NCBI RefSeq assembly: GCF_000247695.1
Contig: NW_004624734.1
Span: 36,686,761 to 36,750,760 of the forward strand
Length of the DNA: 64,000 nt
Reading direction: 5' to 3'
Source of the DNA: Heterocephalus glaber
Taxonomy: Eukaryota; Chordata; Mammalia; Rodentia; Bathyergidae
How positions within the stretch are numbered: position 1 is the stretch's first letter; each line of letters starts with the position of its first letter. The notes below the pieces were generated by a model. The model searched no databases and was not told the origin of the DNA. It saw nothing but the letters and a program-made list of their open reading frames with translations. This document shows positions 53,736-64,000 of this stretch, piece by piece. The position numbers were made by a program, and so were the translations under genes.

Positions 53736-53759
53736 CAGCCGAGGTGGTTTGGGAATAGC

Positions 53760-55785
53760 TAAGACTTCAGGCAGGGATGGGCTGGGGTGAGAAAATGAGC
53801 AAGGTCCCCAGTGAGAAAGAGGCTTTCATTCTTCCCCGCAGCGAAAGCCTCTTCCTGCTCTGACCTCTTCTGCTTTCCCAGGTGACCTCTAGCCAATCTT
53901 CTCAGTTCATCTAGCTAGTGTAATCATAAAAGCTAGAAAATCAAAAATAAATGAATTACAAGGGGTCCTGCGAGTGTAACTCAGCGGCCCTGGGTTCAAT
54001 CTCCAGTACAGCAAATAACACAAGCAAAACAAGCAAGCAAACGAACGAACAAACCGAGCTCGTGAGCTAGTTTTACTCATCATATATAACATAATTGAGT
54101 TCTAACAACTCAATGCTTCAACCCAGAAGTTGGGATTAAACAATCCTTGTGGTAGGATATGTTGGGGAGGGGCAGAGGCATGGCATCATACTGTGTGTGT
54201 GATTCCTTGGGCAGGTTGTGGGTGAGGTGGAAATGCGCCTGGGACACAGTCCTCCCCACTAGACTCCAGGGTGCTTCAGTCTAGGTCTAGCTGTTGGTAT
54301 TAATTTGCTCCCTCCCCTTCACTTTCCTTGCTGTCACTGTCCTGCAGCGAGATCTCCCTGCATAATAAAGAGCAAACTGTAGGTGTTCGAGGGTCTTCAA
54401 AAGGAGAACTCGCTGCTCCCAGGAGTACAATCACCTCTGCAGGAAGCATCAGAGCAGGCAGAGGGCTCTGCTTCCTGGGTTAAGTAGAAGCTTGTCTCTG
54501 GGGTGGCGGGAGCGTGGAGGTGGGGTTTGCCCACAGGAGGTGCAGCGTTTTGCGTAGAGACGACAAGAAGCAGGCCATCTTAATTCCTAATCCATTACAG
54601 GCACGGTGTGGAGGTGAACAGGGCCTTGGGCTCTGCTCTGGGTTCAAGTCCTTCTCAGCTCCTGACAGGCCATGTGATCTTGGGGAGGTCATTTAACTTT
54701 CCTGAACCATAAAATGGGAATAATAATAGAACTTACCTCATAGGTTTGTGTTTAAAATGAGATAAGAATATATAATAGAAAGCAGGGCATGGTTAAATGT
54801 CCAATAAATGACAACTATCCACTGTTGCCAGTGTTGGTTTGTCTCTTGTTGTGCAGTCTCAGGTAGCTAATATAAACTCTGTGAGCCTCAGTTTCCTCAT
54901 CTGAAAAGTGGGGACAGTGTTATTCATCTCACAGAACTGATAAGAGGATTAAATCTTTGGCACACTGTGTGGCATGATACAGATACTCAATAGAGGTCAT
55001 TTTTCTTCACTCTCACATCACCATTTCCTGCCTGACAGCTCATGATTGAAATCCCTTCATTGTAAGTTTCCACTCCAGAGGTATCTTGTTCACAAGCCAA
55101 GCACCAAGTGAAACTGATTTTTAAAAACCATCGTTAAATTTCTCCTTAAGGAGGATAGAAGGAAGAATACATGGGTACTAGGGGCCTGGAGGAACACAGG
55201 CACAGGGAGGCTGAGACTGGCAAAGACAAACGTTTTATCCTTTGCAGATTTTCACCGGGTGGATCTCAGCAGCCATCCACTCTTCAGTCCAAACTAACTT
55301 CTGTGCCTCAAGGACCAGGAAAGGGCCTTACAATCCGTTGGCTTTAATGGAAACTGGTCTTGGGGTGGGAGCAGTAGAGATATCAGATAACCATTGTTCA
55401 TTGTTGATAGAGGAGGTTCTCCATATTTGGAGCCAGTCCTGACAACCTCATGGCATGGACATCTAGACCACACTACAATCCTTGAAGACTACTTTTGGCT
55501 AAGTGGGCTAAACCTCAACCCCACACAGTCTAGGCTGGCACTCCGCAAGGTTACCCCGGATGCCCTTTAGTCTTTCTGTACTAGAGAGCCAGATCACAGT
55601 CATCAAGAGCCGTGTTCCTCCCCTACGGCACGTGTGAAGGGTGTGATGATTAATCCAGCACAGATGTGACACTGGGCTCTCCGAGGCCTGCAGGAAGTCT
55701 ATTCTCCTTTTTAACTTTTGCCATCAACGGCTGCCTCTGTCACCGGGTTTTGTAGTGACCAGCAGTGCTTTCCAGATTCTTCCTA
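53760..55785. other. Unique sequence, no gene seen
   Basis: A short old ID-type fragment lies at about 53965-54010. An 'aagcaagcaaacgaacgaac' simple tract follows it. Otherwise nothing could be assigned. Confidence 0.4.
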
Positions 55786-55790
55786 TTCAA

Positions 55791-56057
55791 TGAATTGGGC
55801 GAAACAATTGATGAAGGTGAAAGTTGAACGTTTATTTAAGGTGAAGAAGAAAAGGAAGCGCAAAATAAGTGTCAAGGAGAAAAAGTGCTAGGCCGCCGGA
55901 AGAACAAGAGGGCAGTGGGAACGAAGTCATGGCTGCCATCTTTTATAGCCTCTTTCTGACATTCGATCCGGGCCGTCCCATCAAAAACCAGCTTGATCTG
56001 GCGCTAGAAAATTAGAGGATTGGTGTCAGGTAAAGGGCCAAGCTTGATCGCGTGTCA
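55791..56057 (-). mobile_element. LTR-like element upstream of the CpG promoter
   Basis: On the minus strand the order is TG start (TGACACGCG), a TATA box (GCTATAAAAG, near 55947), then about 110 bp to AATAAA (near 55831) and a U5-like T/C-rich end. This is the typical U3-R-U5 order. No clean target duplication was found, so the borders are approximate. Confidence 0.45.
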
Positions 56058-56145
56058 GATTGGTATCAGGTGCAGGGCTCGGGAGCGGCTGCCCTGCGCC
56101 CGTGGCTAACAAGTCTCCGCAGCTGACAGGTCAGGCCCAAGCCCT

Positions 56146-56180
56146 CGCCTCGCCTCGCCTCGCCTCGCCTCGCCTCGCCT
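56146..56180. repeat. (CGCCT)7 pentanucleotide repeat
   Basis: Seven perfect CGCCT units at the upstream edge of the CpG island; likely polymorphic in length. Confidence 0.95.
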
Positions 56181-56839
56181 TCGACTTCTTCAGCTTCTTC
56201 AGCCCGTGGCGCCTCTGCCTTCGCAGCGGGGCTCCTGCGGGATGGGTGCCAGCGAGCGCAGACCCAGAAGAGTGGGCAGAGTTGGGGCTGCCAGCAGGGG
56301 GCGCGGCAGGCCCTCGGCAGCGCGGGGAGGTGGACTCGGAGGCGCAGCGCTTCCCGAGCTTGAGCAGCCCCTGGGGTCTCGGGCTCCACGCGAAGGCCTT
56401 CCCGGCCAGCCTGAGAACTGAGACCCCCCACCCCCCGGCTTCGTGGCTAGGGTGACTTTTAAAGTTCATTTTCTGTGGGCGGGGGATGGAGCCGAGGGCC
56501 TCGCGCGCTAGGCAAGCGCTCTCCCGCCGCGGCACGCCGGGCCTCCCCTCGCGGCTGTCCTCCTACAGACTCTGCCTGCGGCGTTCAGAATCGCCCCGAG
56601 GGCAGGGTCTGGAGACGCGATCCTTACTTAACCCGCGGCCTGAGCGCAGCACGCGGGACTCGCTACGAAACGCTCATTCTCAGGCCCGGCTCATTTCCTC
56701 CTCGGTCTGAGACTCTAGGGTGAGGGTACCCCGCATCTCCCAGCAGCTAAGGGTCCCCCAGGCCCGGCCCGCGGTCACGTGGCCCACCCCGCCCCACCGT
56801 CCCGATCGGTATAAGGCAGCTGCAGCTGCCGCGCCGACG

Positions 56840-57042
56840 TCCGCCGACTCCGCGCTCTCCCGCCCGCTGCCCAGGTGGGAGGCGCAGCGGCTGCAGAGCC
56901 GTCTCTGGAAACTTGCTGCGCGCGGAACTGGCCGGCCGGGCCCGAAGGACTTGCGGTGCGGCCGGCGTCCCTGGGCTCCCGGGTGAGCGCCCCCGAGGGA
57001 GCGGAGCTGCCGAGAATGCACGGCCGCCGCTTCACCTGCGAG
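56840..57042 (+). CDS. Candidate first exon of an unidentified gene
   Basis: Downstream of the TATA element, the sequence stays GC-rich up to a consensus donor GAG|gtaggt at 57042/57043. An ATG at 57016 would encode MHGRRFTCE before the donor. The upstream frame is also open, and another upstream start or a non-coding exon 1 is possible. After the donor the sequence turns AT-rich and repeat-bearing, as expected of a long first intron. The transcription start is inferred from the TATA position only. The gene is not recognised. Confidence 0.45.
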
Positions 57043-58420
57043 GTAGGTGCCCCTTCGCCCCAGGTGTGATTTCACTGTCCGACTTTCTGCTTGGAGCCTT
57101 TCAGCGACAAATCAGTAATACTGAGAACAATAAAGGGGGGAAACAGTCCAACCGTCTTGGACACTACTAGAGACAGATCTCATGCTTCGATTAAATGTCT
57201 TTGCTGAAGACAGCAGTAAGTTAACTTGCGCAGGTTGCGCTTGTGATTTTCGGGCTGGTTGTGCTAATATAAATGTCTTTTTAAAAGAGAAAATCCTGTG
57301 GTTTTCCTGGGTGAATTTCCTGTCGGTGGGTGAAATGATGAGAGCGGACTTGAACGCTGGGTGCTTGAGTGTTGGACCGGGACACGGCGTGTGTCAGGCC
57401 GGTGACCGCGCTTTAAAATGTGCTCGCTGGGTCCCTTACCAGAACGGGACTTCCTTCCTGCTGGACCCAGCTACACTAAACTGGTGGTCTTTTTTATTTG
57501 CTGAAGAGGAATCCAACTGTTGCCTCTTCATTCCTTGAGTCATCCCTAGTGTCTAATTAATATTGAAAGTATAAAATTAGGTCAAAAGAATATTATTTTT
57601 GTGAAAAACTTTGGAGTTCTCTTCAGGAAAATAAGGTTGGTTTAATTTTATCTGCTTTTTGCTTCAGTATAATAATACACAGCATCAAAGAAAAGATTTT
57701 GCCTTTTTTTTTTTTTTGGAGGGGGCTGTGTTTCCAGTGTTTACATAGAAATTTTTACTTTTGGTGTAAGTTTCTAAATTCTCAATGGAGATCTCTCTCT
57801 CTCTCTGAGTGATGTTTGCTGTTTAAAAAGTGAACATGGGAAAGGAAAGGTTTGTACTGTAAGTTTTGTAGAAGATGACTGTGACCATGAAAACAGCATT
57901 AAATACTCTCAGTTTTTTCTGGAAAAAAAAATCCATGTTTCTACATACATTCTGAAAGAAGGAAAGAAGAAAAATGTAGGGATTTGTTTATCAGTAGGTG
58001 TTCAGGCATAAAACTTTGGGAGTCTTTTATATTCAGTCATTTTTAAAGATGAACCTGAAACATTTCTACTTCAAAAGCAGTCCCTAGTAACAGTTAAGTC
58101 TTGTTCAAGATATAAATCTTTGAAATCGGTTTAAAACACATTTAGAAAATATTTTATAGTGGTTTCATAGTGGTTCTAAGGGACTTTATGGAATCTAATC
58201 ACATTTTATATTTCTCAAAATTTATTTTTAATACAGGAAAAGTAATACTTAGTAGTAAATTCAACTCATAAAAATACAATTACCAGATAGAATGCTTGAC
58301 TAACACGTAGAAAGCCCTGTGTCTGATCACCAGCACTGGAAAAAAAAAAAAGCATTTATTTTTATTTATTTATTGTAAAAAGCATTTAATAGACATTATA
58401 TGTCCTTTTAAAAAATGAGA
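57043..58420 (+). other. Probable first intron, no exon seen
   Basis: Contains a short (CT)n at about 57791-57806. No convincing exon was found. Confidence 0.4.
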
Positions 58421-58426
58421 TACTGC

Positions 58427-58489
58427 ATGCCTGCCTCGCAAGCTCAAGGACCAGAGTTCCATCCCCGGTACCAAAAAAAAAAAAAAGTA
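58427..58489 (+). repeat. ID-like SINE, 5'-truncated
   Basis: Starts at 'catgcctgcctcgcaagctcaagg'; 'gagatactgca' is duplicated on both sides, so the truncation happened at insertion. Confidence 0.92.
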
Positions 58490-58744
58490 AAAAGAGATAC
58501 TGCAATTTTGTGTAAATGTGTATCTAACATAATAGTACTGATTCAAAATATATCTGTGATAATTTGAATTGATGTTTTGAGTCATGGAAATTATAAAATA
58601 TATAAAATAAATATACAATAATTATGTAATGCACTGGTAATGTTTACTGGAGATGTACAAAAATTATATATATATACATATATAAAATACTAAAGTCTAA
58701 ACTTGAGTCACTTACTGGTTAGTCTTTGATTACATTTATTATTA

Positions 58745-58830
58745 TTTTTTTTTTCTTGGTACCGGGGATCAAACTCGGGTCCTTGCGCTTGCACAGCAGG
58801 CAGTGAAACCACCGAGCTAAATCCCCAGCC
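58745..58830 (-). repeat. ID-like SINE
   Basis: Antisense copy; 'agtctttgattacattta' and 'agtctttgattatattta' flank it. Confidence 0.95.
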
Positions 58831-58834
58831 CAGT

Positions 58835-59880
58835 CTTTGATTATATTTAGAACCCTTGAAAACTGTTTACAGTACTTCAATGTTGGGCTTTATAATTTAG
58901 TGTCTAGTACACTGTTTTAGACATAATGGCAGTTGAAAAAAATCAGATTTATCGCAGTCTTATTTACATACAGTTAAATTTAGCTTTGTGAGATGTACCA
59001 CTTTGTGCATTGTGACAGAGGGAATTACATTTTGGGAGATGCATGTACCTGTTCTAATGAGTTGCATGTAAATCAATTACTGATGATCAGTTTGATGGCT
59101 ATTTGGAATAAGCAGTTTTTTTATTTCTAATTAATATTAAATTGATTGAGAGTCTTAATATTTTGCTTTTAGAAGATATATTTAAAGCTAATGATTCCAA
59201 AACAGATATTTACATGTGCCAGGGATGCTTGATGCTTAAGATAAATATGTGTGTATATCTATATATATCCCATGAAATTCTTTCTTGTATTTGTCTGCTG
59301 AGTGTGTATTTATGATTTCTGTAGGGCACACAAATGTAGAGTGTTTGGACCAAATGCTTAAGTTAGGGGCCCATGATCAATAGGTAGAATGAAGTTGAGC
59401 TATCTAATTCCCTCAAGTCAGCAGTCTTGAGAATAGCTTAAGGAGGATGTAGAGCTCACATATATGTAGAGCTAACAGGCTACTAGTAGCCCAGCTGTCT
59501 GGATTGGTGGTGATGGACTTTGTGGAATAGAAGTTAAGTGAATAAGGTTAAGAGACAAAAATCTTCAGGCAGAGCATAAGTCATTTTATCTTAAGTTGTC
59601 TGGAGATTCTAACTGGCTTTACCCCTTTGGATATGTAACAGTACCTCATAGGATGTGTTCACACATATCATTTCTTCCCTAAGAGCACTGTGAAAAGGTA
59701 CATTCCATAAGAGGTCCCCATTTTTACTGAGGAAAATTTGGAAGCTTAGGGAGTTTATGTGATTTGTCTAAGATTATCTGCTTTTCAGGCTAGCAGAGAT
59801 TAAGGCTCAGTGTTTGCTCTGCCCATGGGACTGGAATATACGTAAAAACAGGCTTGCTGCTGACTTCTTATTCATTAGCT
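58835..59880. other. Unique intronic-type sequence, no exon seen
   Basis: Nothing could be supported. Confidence 0.35.
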
Positions 59881-59887
59881 ACTATGC

Positions 59888-59974
59888 TTTTTTTTTTTTT
59901 TTGTACTGGGGATTGAACTTGGGTCCTTGTGCTTGCGAGGCAGGCAGCAGAACCACTGAGCTAAATCCCCAGCT
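59888..59974 (-). repeat. ID-like SINE
   Basis: Antisense copy; 'agctactatgctttt' and 'agctactattctttt' flank it. Confidence 0.95.
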
Positions 59975-60228
59975 CAGCTACTATTCTTTTTAGAGTGTCT
60001 TTCTGCTACTTATAGGACCCACTTTTGTCTTCACAAAATCACTGTCAATATTTGGGAGCTTATAAATTTTTTAAAAGAGCCATAATATGTTTCCCAGCCA
60101 GTACTTTAGAACACTGTGTGTACAAAAAGCTTTTCTGCTGAACAGAGAGACATGACCTGAGCACCACACACAGGTGTGCACACTGGGAGAATGGCAGAGA
60201 GAAGTCTTTGGACAGAAAAGTTACTGTA

Positions 60229-60313
60229 GGGCTGGGGATGTAGCTCAGTGGTTTCGCCGCCTGCTGCGCAAGCGCAAGGACCTGAGTTCGATCCCCGGTA
60301 CCAAAAAAAAAAA
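60229..60313 (+). repeat. ID-like SINE
   Basis: Near-consensus sense copy of the 'cctgctgcgcaagcgcaagg' subtype, with 'agaaaagttactgt' on both sides. It is among the youngest-looking copies. Confidence 0.96.
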
Positions 60314-60939
60314 AGAAAAGTTACTGTTCACCACAAAGGGTATGGACAAATTGTCTTAGGTTATGGTGACTAAAGAAAATTGACATACAAAGTATAAGTG
60401 ATGCTTAGAATCAGGATGTCCAGGTTCATGGTCTTTTGTTGGCTGGGTAAAATTCCATGCCAGCCAGGTCCAACATTTAATCTCCTTAGAGAATATTTTT
60501 CCCTTTTGTACCAGACATTGTGGTCACTGAGGCCATGTTGGGCCTGTGCATGATTTTTATTAGTCTATGTTTGCAGTACATAATGTTTACATGCCTAGTG
60601 TGGAGTTGGTATATGCACACAACACATCTTGACTCTTTTTTTCCATCCCTATTCCCTCCCTCCCTCTCCATCTCTCAATCCCCTTACAATTTGGGAAAGA
60701 TCTGTCTACCTACTTCCTGTTATATATATTTTAACATTTATTTTATTAGTACATGTTTGTAGTACATTATGATTACATTTATTGTGGGGAGTTTGTACAT
60801 GTGCATTAACACATCTTAATTCTTTTGTCTCCTTTGCCTCCCATACCTTCCTGTTTCCTCCAACTCTTCTTCCCCTTCCCACTCGCAAAAGCTCTATTTT
60901 AAAAATTTAAATTAAAAAATTTTTTTCCTTGAGTTCTTT

Positions 60940-61018
60940 TTTTTGGTACCCGGGATCAAACTCAGGACCTTGCACTTGCAACGCAGGCACTGGAAGCACT
61001 GAGCTGAGTCCCCGGCCC
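60940..61018 (-). repeat. ID-like SINE
   Basis: Antisense copy within the L1; 'agttctttt' on both sides. Confidence 0.93.
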
Positions 61019-61321
61019 TCCAGTTCTTTTTAAAAATCCCTTTCCCTTCCTTCCTTCCCTCTCCCCCTCTCTTGTCCTTCCCATTTGAAAAAGATCTCCC
61101 TATTTCCTATTATGTATCTTTTATTTTTCTCTTCATTTATATTTTGGTTTTCTTATATAAGAGAAACCATGTAGTGCATGCAATATTTAACTTGTGTGTC
61201 TGATTTATTTCACAACATTATGATCTCAAGGTGCATCCATTTACCTAAAAATGCTTCAGGTCTACCCTTTATGGCAGAGTAGTACTCCATTGTGTATAAA
61301 CTACATCTTCTTTATCCATTC

Positions 61322-61408
61322 TTTTTTTCTTTTTTGTGGTACTGGGATCAAACTCAGGACCTTGGGCTTGTGAGGCAGGTGCAGCGCCGCTGAGCTAAAT
61401 CCCCAGCC
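61322..61408 (-). repeat. ID-like SINE
   Basis: Antisense copy within the L1; 'tatccattc' at 61313-61321 and from 61409. Confidence 0.94.
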
Positions 61409-61492
61409 CTATCCATTCATCTATTGATGGACATATGGGCTGGTTCCAGAAGTTAGCTATTATGAATTGTGCTGCTATAAACATGAGTGTAT

Positions 61493-61627
61493 ATCACCAG
61501 GTGTGGTGGTGCATGCCTGTAATCTCAGCACTTGGCAGGCTGAAGCAGGAGGATCGCCATGAGTTCAAGGCCAGCCTGAACTGTGTAGCGAGACCCTGCC
61601 TCAAACAAACAATAACAACAAAAAAGG
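61493..61627 (+). repeat. B1-like SINE
   Basis: Sense copy within the L1, single right unit and (CAA)n tail; 'gtgtatatcac/gtatcac' flanks. Confidence 0.9.
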
Positions 61628-61822
61628 GTAAATATGTATCACTGTAATATTATGTCTTTAACTCTTTTAGGAAGATACCTGGAAGGGGGATAATTTGGTT
61701 GAATGGAATTATCCCACCCTACAATGTTGAAGAAATTCAATCATAAAAAAATTTTATTTTACAACACTGGGGATTGAAGCAGGACCCACTTTAACACTTA
61801 GATATAGCCCATTCCTTTAAAA

Positions 61823-61940
61823 AATATGTTCTGAGACAGGTTCTCCCTATATTGTCCAGGCTATCCTTGAACTTGTGATCCTCCTGCCTTGGTCTCCCAA
61901 GTAGCTGGGATTATAGGCATGTGCCACCATGCATGTTGGA
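61823..61940 (-). repeat. B1-like SINE, short
   Basis: Antisense copy 'ctgagacaggttctccctatattgtccaggctatcc'. Confidence 0.82.
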
Positions 61941-61944
61941 AATA

Positions 61945-63625
61945 TGACCTTTGGCAGATTTTTTCCTTTGGTCACTTTAAATGTTTGTAGGACGACTCAG
62001 ATAATCAGAATGGACTTGTTCATGCGTTTGTATAGACCTCTGGCTCTGGTAGAGAAGACTCTTCTTGCTACTTGTTCTTCTGCGTACTCTAATGGTTTAA
62101 GTTCATCTTTCTTTAGCTTAGGGAAGAAAAACCCTTTACATAGGCCACCAAGTTCCTAATTATTAAAGATGCCACTGACAAATAGTTGCCACATGAATCT
62201 GGATGCATCTGAAAGATACCTAACCGAAAAGTAACCTTGCTTTACAATGATTATCCAGCAGTCACTTCTCTTGCATTAATCGTCATTGTATAGGGAAATG
62301 GAGAAATTATAGAGAAGGTGATTCGTGACACTTGATGTGTAAGATCTGTTTTCTAGACAAAGTTGTTGTGCTACCTGATTGATTACCTGGACACGTATTG
62401 GCACTTGCCATTTGGTGTGTGTCTGACAGGTCATTTTAGCATTGCTGGGCTGAGAATGAACATTTTGGTTGTAGGTGAAAATGAGTAATGGAATTGATTT
62501 TTTGCTCTGGAGAGAGATGGCACATTCTTAAAAAATTTTGTGTTCATTTTTCAGCTAGATAAAGGAAAGAGTTACTCATGAATTTCCATGTAACTATTTA
62601 TTATTTTGTGTCAAAGAAGCTGTACGTTTTTAAGAGGCCTGATGAAAGAAAAAGAGCACTTTAGCATAAATACTTCAGCAGAGCCAACACATCAGGTTTT
62701 CAGAAAAACCACTGCTAACCGCATTTCATGTGGAAGATGTAGTTTAGATAACACAAAATTTAGTAAACCTTGGTTGACCACAATGACCATAGATTGGTTT
62801 TTTGTTGTTGTTGTTGTTGTTCAACCATGTACTTAGTTGTTTTCATTAATTTAGTGTTAATTTGAAGTCTTTTGTTCACATTCTTCTAAAATTCACTTTT
62901 TTCCTGTCTTATGATTTCCTAAATACTGTATCATTAACCTTTAATGATTTTGAGTGTTGCATTTGACCTCATACCTTTACATTGAGCAGTACTCTGTATA
63001 AGAAATTGTACTGGCCATGGTGACCATATTGATCTTTGGACATACTTTTCGTTCATTAAATTGTGTAGGCCATCTTGTTTTTATACTTTTTAAAGTTCAA
63101 GAAATACAAGATTAATTATTACCCTCAGATTACATTTTATTATGCATAAATGGGATTGGTATATGTTAACTTCAGTAATTTGCTCTCAGTTACTACAATG
63201 TATACAGTTTAAATTCGTTCTTAAAGTACTTTAAATGTGTTTTGGTTACATATTTGGCTACATTAGATATGCTCAGATTTCATAGCAAAAATAATGCTGT
63301 AAAATATCACTAAGGAACAATATTGAAAACAGGTATAGTGAGCAGGTGTATGTGTAGGAGGATTGAAATAGAAGTGGTTTCAGGACATAGTGAGGGATAA
63401 ATGCTTCTTAACAATACTGTCAGTTCTGGAGGTGCCCTCTGATGGTTACCAGTAGCTTAATTACCAACTCCTATGATCTCTCTTGTATTCAACCACTCAC
63501 TCTAACCCAGGTAGTTATTTTCATGAATCTGTAGGTGTATTCTAGTGCCACTGGTTAAAACAGGGATTGTGTATATTAGGTATGTACCCTACAAAAGCTT
63601 GATTTCAGATTTTTCAACTTTAGGA
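61945..63625. other. Unique intronic-type sequence
   Basis: Contains a (GTT)n tract at about 62803-62820. No exon was recognised. Confidence 0.4.
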
Positions 63626-63631
63626 TGGTTT

Positions 63632-63778
63632 GAAGCTGGCTGTTGTGGCGCATGCCTGAAATCCCAGTACTCAGGAGGCTGAGGCAGGAGGATTGCTGTG
63701 AGTTCGAGGCCAGCCTGGGGTACATAGTGAGTTCAAGGTCAGCCTGAACTACACAGTGAGACCCTGTCTCAAAGACCT
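63632..63778 (+). repeat. B1-like SINE with duplicated right part
   Basis: Near-consensus sense copy ('gctggctgttgtggcgcatgcctgaaatcccag…ggccagcctggggtac…ggtcagcctgaactac'). Confidence 0.94.
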
Positions 63779-64000
63779 AGTCTCAGAACTTTAGGATGAT
63801 TTGAAAGCAATATTCATTTAGTAGCAACTGTGCTTCAGATATTTGAATTTTGACCTTTCCTCAGACTATTGACATGCAATAGTCTCCCGGGGCCAGGCAG
63901 CAGTCCCTTAGCGTCCTGGAGGACCCCTTTAGATCGATTCTCTTCAGTGCCTACTGCTGGGGTGCTAGTTTGACCAATACCCTTGACTTAGTGAAATCTT

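Larger units (their letters stand above)
56060..57060 (+). promoter_or_regulatory. CpG island with TATA-containing promoter
   Basis: About 1 kb of CpG-dense sequence with no young repeats. A TATAAGG element at 56811-56817 lies roughly 200 bp before a candidate first-exon donor, and a CACGTG E-box is at 56776-56781. The combination suggests a regulated promoter driving transcription rightward. An old ID-type copy ('gcgggggatggagccgagggcctcgcgcgctagg') lies within it at about 56475-56520. Confidence 0.7.
60545..61740 (-). mobile_element. L1 3' region, antisense, with nested tails and SINEs
   Basis: Reverse-complement L1 tails start at about 60555 and again at 60740. Pyrimidine-rich blocks and the 3' region ('agtagtactccattgtgtata', 'tatccattcatctattgatgg') follow. 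Two ID-like SINEs and one B1-like SINE are inserted in it. Confidence 0.85.

Noticed and set aside
56060..56535. Long open frames on both strands of the CpG island
   Set aside because: Overlapping frames in several phases result from high GC; part is the CGCCT repeat.

Overview
This window is nuclear DNA from a placental mammal, most probably a rodent. The main evidence is three repeat classes. There are about three dozen copies of a tRNA-derived, ID-like SINE that ends in GGTACC plus an A tail. There are about thirty B1-like 7SL-derived SINEs whose right part is duplicated ('gaggccagcctggg…' followed by 'aaggccagcctgaac…'). There are several truncated L1 3' ends. The ID-like form is not the standard mouse or rat one, and I cannot name the species from sequence alone. 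No bacterial, plasmid or phage features are present. Most short open frames here are chance frames inside repeats.

Layout. 1-9 kb: a possible LTR fragment, then a KRAB zinc-finger retrocopy and an INTS10 retrocopy lying end to end on the minus strand, a coiled-coil exon candidate at 3.9-4.2 kb (+), L1 and SINEs. 9-14 kb: a class I LTR remnant that still carries a primer-binding site, inserted in a B1-like SINE; a CpG-rich, promoter-like block at 11.3-11.95 kb; and a solo LTR. 14-26 kb: SINE, L1 and MaLR-like LTR repeats, ending in a candidate terminal coiled-coil exon at 26.24 kb (+). 27.5-30.8 kb: provirus 1 (minus), betaretrovirus/ERVK-like, with perfect 6-bp target duplications, a tRNA-Lys3 primer site and a large internal deletion. 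31-35 kb: repeats and a 100-N assembly gap flanked by a 163-bp duplication. 35.16-44.61 kb: provirus 2 (minus), a near full-length gammaretrovirus-like element with gag, pro, pol and env, all broken. 45-55 kb: L1 and SINEs, an RPL22L1 retrocopy and mostly unassigned unique sequence. 55.8-57.1 kb: an LTR-like element, then a CpG island with a TATA box and a probable first exon (+). 57-64 kb: probable first intron of that gene, with L1 and SINEs.

Function. The only host-gene signals are the two coiled-coil exons at 3.9 and 26.2 kb, the two CpG-rich promoter regions, and a weak exon candidate at 45.5 kb. I could not name these genes. The two proviruses and the retrocopies are defective. The proviruses retain LTR promoter and polyadenylation signals, so they could still affect nearby transcription.
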